From NCBI GenBank assembly GCA_947588675.1, contig CANPYY010000014.1, forward strand, positions 1-58,429: a stretch of 58,429 nt of DNA. Direction: 5' to 3'. Both the position numbers and the translations under genes were made by a program. The notes beneath the pieces are model-generated. The model saw only the letters and a program-made list of their open reading frames with translations, was not told the origin of the DNA and did not search any database. Source of the DNA: an uncultured Lachnospiraceae bacterium. GTDB taxonomy: Bacteria; Bacillota; Clostridia; Lachnospirales; Lachnospiraceae. Below are positions 55,173-58,429 of the stretch, in pieces. Every line of letters begins with the position of its first letter. The first letter of the stretch is position 1.

Positions 55173-56546
55173 TTATTCAGTCATTGAATGACCGTTTATT
55201 TTCTTAATCCACTTACCGCTCTTTAATCTCCATATACACCAGAACGCCTTTATGAACTGATCTATTTTAAGGAAAAAATATATCCAGAATGCCGGCAAAT
55301 GCAAATAAAGTCCTGCAAGATATCCAAGCGGTATCGACATTACCCACAACATAATATTATCGGCAATCATAAGGCACTTCGTATCTCCTCCGCCACGCAG
55401 CACCCCTTTAGTTATAATCGAATTAGCCGACTGGAAAATCACTATAAAGCCTATAGCCTTCATAAGCTCTCCCGCAATCTGCCTTGTTTCATCCGTAATA
55501 TTATAAAAGCTTATTATGAAATCTCCGGTTATCATTATAAACGCCCCGGCAATTATTCCTATTCCAAATCCAAGTATAAGAAAGGTCCAGCCGTGCTTCT
55601 TTGCCTTTTCATAATCGCCTGCGCCCAGATAATGTCCCGTAACAATACAACCCGCCTGCGATATTCCTGAAATAAGAACCGTACTTAACTGCTGCGTAAC
55701 CGTTGTAATCGAATTGGCGGCTACAAACACCGAACCAATACGCCCCATTACCATCGCTACCGCATTTACTCCAAGTCCCAGAAGCGTATCACTTACAAGA
55801 ACCGGAATACTTATTGTAATATAATCATGAAGCATATCGCCACACTTCATAAATAAATGCTTTATCCTGTAACCGGCCTTTTTATCCACCACTACAAGAT
55901 AACCGCAGTTAAACACAAATTCAAATATCCTTGCTATAAGCGTTCCCAGCGCGGCTCCTTCAATCTCCATACGCGGTGCTCCCAGATTTCCAAATATAAA
56001 TATCCAGTTTGCAACAATATTGATACCAAATGCAAAACACGAGCCTATAAGCGGTATTTTAGTCTGACCCATACTCCTTAATGCAATAGTAGATGTCGTT
56101 GATAATCCCATAAGCAGAAAACACGGTATCGACCAGCGAAGGTACAATATGCCCTGCGCAATAACCGGTTCTTCCTCAGAATACATACGCATTATCCCCG
56201 ACGGAGCAATAATTGCAGATATCGTAAATAATACGCCTATAAGAACCGTAAACCTGAGCATAAGTGTAATGGTTTTTCTAAGGGACTGAATATCCTTCAT
56301 TCCCCAGAATCTCGACACAAGCACAGAAGCGCCCATGCCAAGCCCCATGCAGCATATATTATAAAATCCTATGTACTGTACCGCCAACGCTGATGCAGAT
56401 AACGGTATTTCGCCAAGTGAGCCAAGCATAATATTATCAATCAGATTCACCCCGATTGTAATAAGACTCTGAAGCGCTATCGGTATAGCTATTATTGCAG
56501 TATTCCTATAAAACGCCCGATCCCCAAGATATTCTCTGATTTTCAT
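55173..56546 (-). CDS. MATE-family efflux transporter
   Basis: The protein has 457 residues in 12 membrane helices, in two repeats (NLIDNIMLGSLGEIPLSASA near the start and SQAGCIVTGHYLGAGDYEK in the second half). It exports drugs or metabolites with Na+ or H+. It precedes the carboxylesterase gene by 15 bases. Confidence 0.92.
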   Translation of the reverse strand: MKIREYLGDRAFYRNTAIIAIPIALQSLITIGVNLIDNIMLGSLGEIPLSASALAVQYIGFYNICCMGLGMGASVLVSRFWGMKDIQSLRKTITLMLRFTVLIGVLFTISAIIAPSGIMRMYSEEEPVIAQGILYLRWSIPCFLLMGLSTTSTIALRSMGQTKIPLIGSCFAFGINIVANWIFIFGNLGAPRMEIEGAALGTLIARIFEFVFNCGYLVVVDKKAGYRIKHLFMKCGDMLHDYITISIPVLVSDTLLGLGVNAVAMVMGRIGSVFVAANSITTVTQQLSTVLISGISQAGCIVTGHYLGAGDYEKAKKHGWTFLILGFGIGIIAGAFIMITGDFIISFYNITDETRQIAGELMKAIGFIVIFQSANSIITKGVLRGGGDTKCLMIADNIMLWVMSIPLGYLAGLYLHLPAFWIYFFLKIDQFIKAFWCIWRLKSGKWIKKINGHSMTE

Positions 56547-56641
56547 GATTTTCCTCGCAAATTGTCATTTTTTCCACTGTAAATATATTATCATATCAGT
56601 ATCTTTTTCACAACATGGCAAAAACAATATAATATTATATA

Positions 56642-57340
56642 TTATTTAAAATCATACAAAATTCCTGCCGCCTCACACACATATTTTTTGCATGGCATAG
56701 GCCACGGCGGTTCCTGCCCTTCAATTTTCCCTTCCAGCAAATCTTTTGCCCCTCTTATAATCTTAGGAATAATCTCTTTATCTACATTATAACTGCCATG
56801 CGACGGCCATATAGAGTCAAAGGAATCAGTAATTTTTAAAATCTTCTTCAGGCTGCATATAAACGCCTCCATATTACGTCCCGGCCCAAACATGAAGATA
56901 TCGCCATCCTGTATAGTATCGCCCGAAATAAGCATACGTTTGTCCCTCTCAAGAAGCATAATGCTTCCCGGAGTATGTCCGGGAGTTAAAATCACTTCAA
57001 ATTTCCAGTACCCCAAATCAATTATATCGCCTTCCCACACCGGCATTACATCTTCAATCTTACATCCTTCAGGAAGCGCATTTTTGTAATGTTCCATTTC
57101 CGACGGATGCATATATACTTTATCAAAATCCTTATTGCATCCCGTATGGTCCTTATCCGTATGTGTGTTCAGTAAAAACACATCCGTATCAGTCAATTCT
57201 TTTACAATATCCTTTACAGGTATTGAGCCAAAGCCCGTATCTATAAGCATTGACTTATCCTTACCCTCAAACAGAAAAGAACGGACTCCGCCCTCGTCAA
57301 TAATAGTGAAATGATTCTGTATTTTTATAATATTTTCCAT
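56642..57340 (-). CDS. Metallo-beta-lactamase-fold hydrolase
   Basis: The protein has 232 residues. The metal motif THTDKDHTG gives HTDKDH, followed by TPGHTPGSIMLLE and LISGDTIQDGD. Substrate unknown. The ATG at 57340 follows GAGGGATAAA. Confidence 0.9.
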   Translation of the reverse strand: MENIIKIQNHFTIIDEGGVRSFLFEGKDKSMLIDTGFGSIPVKDIVKELTDTDVFLLNTHTDKDHTGCNKDFDKVYMHPSEMEHYKNALPEGCKIEDVMPVWEGDIIDLGYWKFEVILTPGHTPGSIMLLERDKRMLISGDTIQDGDIFMFGPGRNMEAFICSLKKILKITDSFDSIWPSHGSYNVDKEIIPKIIRGAKDLLEGKIEGQEPPWPMPCKKYVCEAAGILYDFK

Positions 57341-57412
57341 TTTATCCCTCCATCGCAAATATATAATATTATAATTCAGTCAATAAAATTTATCCATATG
57401 AAAATGTAAAAA

Positions 57413-57445
57413 CCCTCAAACCCTTATAAAATAAAGGTTTGAGGG
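57413..57445 (-). terminator. Terminator of the tRNA gene
   Basis: CCCTCAAACC (from 57413) pairs with GGTTTGAGGG (to 57445), and TTTTT follows on the minus strand. Confidence 0.8.
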
Positions 57446-57448
57446 CAA

Positions 57449-57520
57449 GCCGTTAACCGGATTCGAACCGGTGACCTACGCATTACGAGTGCGTCGCACT
57501 ACCTACTGTGCTATAACGGC
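57449..57520 (-). tRNA. tRNA-Thr, anticodon CGU
   Basis: The 72-nt cloverleaf has acceptor arm GCCGTTA/TAACGGC, D arm GCAC/GTGC, anticodon stem ACGCA/TGCGT around CTCGTAA, so anticodon CGU, and T arm with GGTTCGAATCC. No CCA is encoded. Confidence 0.95.
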
Positions 57521-57600
57521 GCTTAGAGTATTTTATCACAACATTTTCTTTATTTCAAGAAAAAATTACAACTCATTCAAACGTTTCAAAAATACATATG

Positions 57601-58429
57601 CTACAGCACAATTACCCCTGCCATACTGCCGCGTACGCCGCCCGTTCTTCTATGGGATATCATCAGCTTTGGATTATGAAAAGTACATATTCCGGCAATT
57701 TCCAGATTTTCCTCTTTAATACCCGATGATATAAGGACATGTCTGTTTGCCTCCCACAAATCAAGCATATATTTACCGTTATCTTTTTTAAATGCAATAT
57801 TATCTATATCGTCGGGAAATGATGCGGCAAACTTTTCGGCTACGTCTCCGCTTACTTCATAACAGTCTTTACAGATTGACGGTCCTATCACTGCAAGAAT
57901 ATCTTCCCGGTTACAGCCTTTATCAGATTCAAGCTTATCAACCATAACTTTTCCTATTTTACCCACAGTGCCTCTCCATCCCGAATGCGCTGCCGCTATA
58001 ACCTTTTTAACAGGGTCGCAGAAAAACAGCGGAACGCAGTCGGCATAAAACGTCATCAAAGGTATGCCCGGCACATCAGTAATGAGTCCATCCATTCCCT
58101 TTATGCCGCCGTTACCGTCCATACCCGTTCCAATATCTTTTTCCGTTACCTCCGCTATATTGGTTTCGTGAATCTGGTCAGATAAAACCGTTTTTCTATA
58201 ATCATAGCCCACCGCCCCGGCAAAAAGCCTGTGATTGGCTATTACATTCTCATAGGAATCTCCTCTGTTAAAACCAAGGTTCATGCTCTGATACCCGGCC
58301 GGGCTCACTCCGCCTACACATGTAGAAAATCCGTGTTTTAAGCCCGCCGCGTCAAATATTCCAAATGTGATATATTTTACTCCGTTATCCGCTGTCCTAA
58401 TCGTCGAAGCCAAAATATCTGTCAACTCC
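57601..58429 (-). CDS. pgeF: Peptidoglycan editing factor PgeF (YfiH/laccase fold), 5' partial
   Basis: At least 274 residues are visible. FADCVPLFF-type metal motif (MTFYADCVPLFFCDP), AAHSGWRGTVGKIG and HRRTGGVRGSMAG are intact. It removes wrongly incorporated stem peptide residues. No proper start with a ribosome site is in view (the TTG at 58425 is too close to GGAG), so the N-terminus is probably beyond the window edge. Confidence 0.9.
   Translation of the reverse strand, partial: ELTDILASTIRTADNGVKYITFGIFDAAGLKHGFSTCVGGVSPAGYQSMNLGFNRGDSYENVIANHRLFAGAVGYDYRKTVLSDQIHETNIAEVTEKDIGTGMDGNGGIKGMDGLITDVPGIPLMTFYADCVPLFFCDPVKKVIAAAHSGWRGTVGKIGKVMVDKLESDKGCNREDILAVIGPSICKDCYEVSGDVAEKFAASFPDDIDNIAFKKDNGKYMLDLWEANRHVLISSGIKEENLEIAGICTFHNPKLMISHRRTGGVRGSMAGVIVL

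Overview
The window looks like chromosome of a low-GC anaerobic Clostridia member, most likely Lachnospiraceae. The signs are [FeFe]-hydrogenase maturases HydF and HydG, xylan- and galactoside-degrading enzymes, a CdaR-type regulator, a Lachnospiraceae-like type II-A CRISPR system, an ftsE-ftsX-murein hydrolase-ctpA cluster and A/T-rich intergenic DNA. Most genes lie on the minus strand. I worked by reading the sequence only, so family names rest on motifs and gene order, not on searches.

Region 1-8 kb is accessory and very A/T-rich. It carries a His-Xaa-Ser (hxs) operon read leftward from a promoter near 6.57 kb: hxsD, a second small HxsD-like gene, a prepilin-peptidase-like membrane protease, the two radical SAM genes hxsC and hxsB, a MORN-repeat protein, and the His-Ser-Ser repeat substrate hxsA. 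A perfect CRP/FNR-type palindrome overlaps the -35 element. HxsA has a leader like those of Flp pilins, which gives the linked protease an obvious candidate substrate. Downstream lies an apparently frameshifted gene that runs off the window. A small HTH regulator and a RhuM-family gene follow.

Region 8-17 kb holds an EF-G2-type GTPase and a set of exported or membrane proteins of unknown role (Ig-like, Fn3-like, TPR-like and YARHG domains). A segmental duplication gives two nearly identical secreted proteins at 10.4 and 13.4 kb and a chimeric gene remnant. The YARHG lipoprotein is frameshifted.

Region 17.3-25.9 kb is a complete type II-A CRISPR-Cas locus: XRE regulator, a 24-repeat array, leader, csn2, cas2, cas1, cas9 and a predicted tracrRNA with promoter and terminator upstream of cas9. 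Just beyond it I find a strong candidate for a structured RNA of about 245 nt. It has long-range helices, its own promoter and terminator, and two direct repeats 21 bp apart, upstream of the -35, that look like a LytTR response-regulator site. The next genes are a GHKL histidine kinase and a LytTR response regulator, so the layout recalls AgrA/RNAIII and VirR/VR-RNA. This unit and the hxs operon are the best candidates for undescribed biology here.

Region 26-41.6 kb continues with an ABC exporter, CtpA protease, murein hydrolase activator, FtsX and FtsE, a CdaR-like regulator, a GH2 enzyme, a UgpC/MsmK-type sugar ABC ATPase, a YitT protein, and a WecG/TagA-like plus LCP-like pair that both lack expected key residues. 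Region 41.7-58.4 kb is mostly housekeeping and metabolism: SDR, Na+/proline symporter, patatin, FGGY kinase, HydF, HydG, TrmO, an RHH protein, a GH10 xylanase, serine acetyltransferase, carboxylesterase, a MATE transporter, an MBL hydrolase, tRNA-Thr(CGU) and PgeF.
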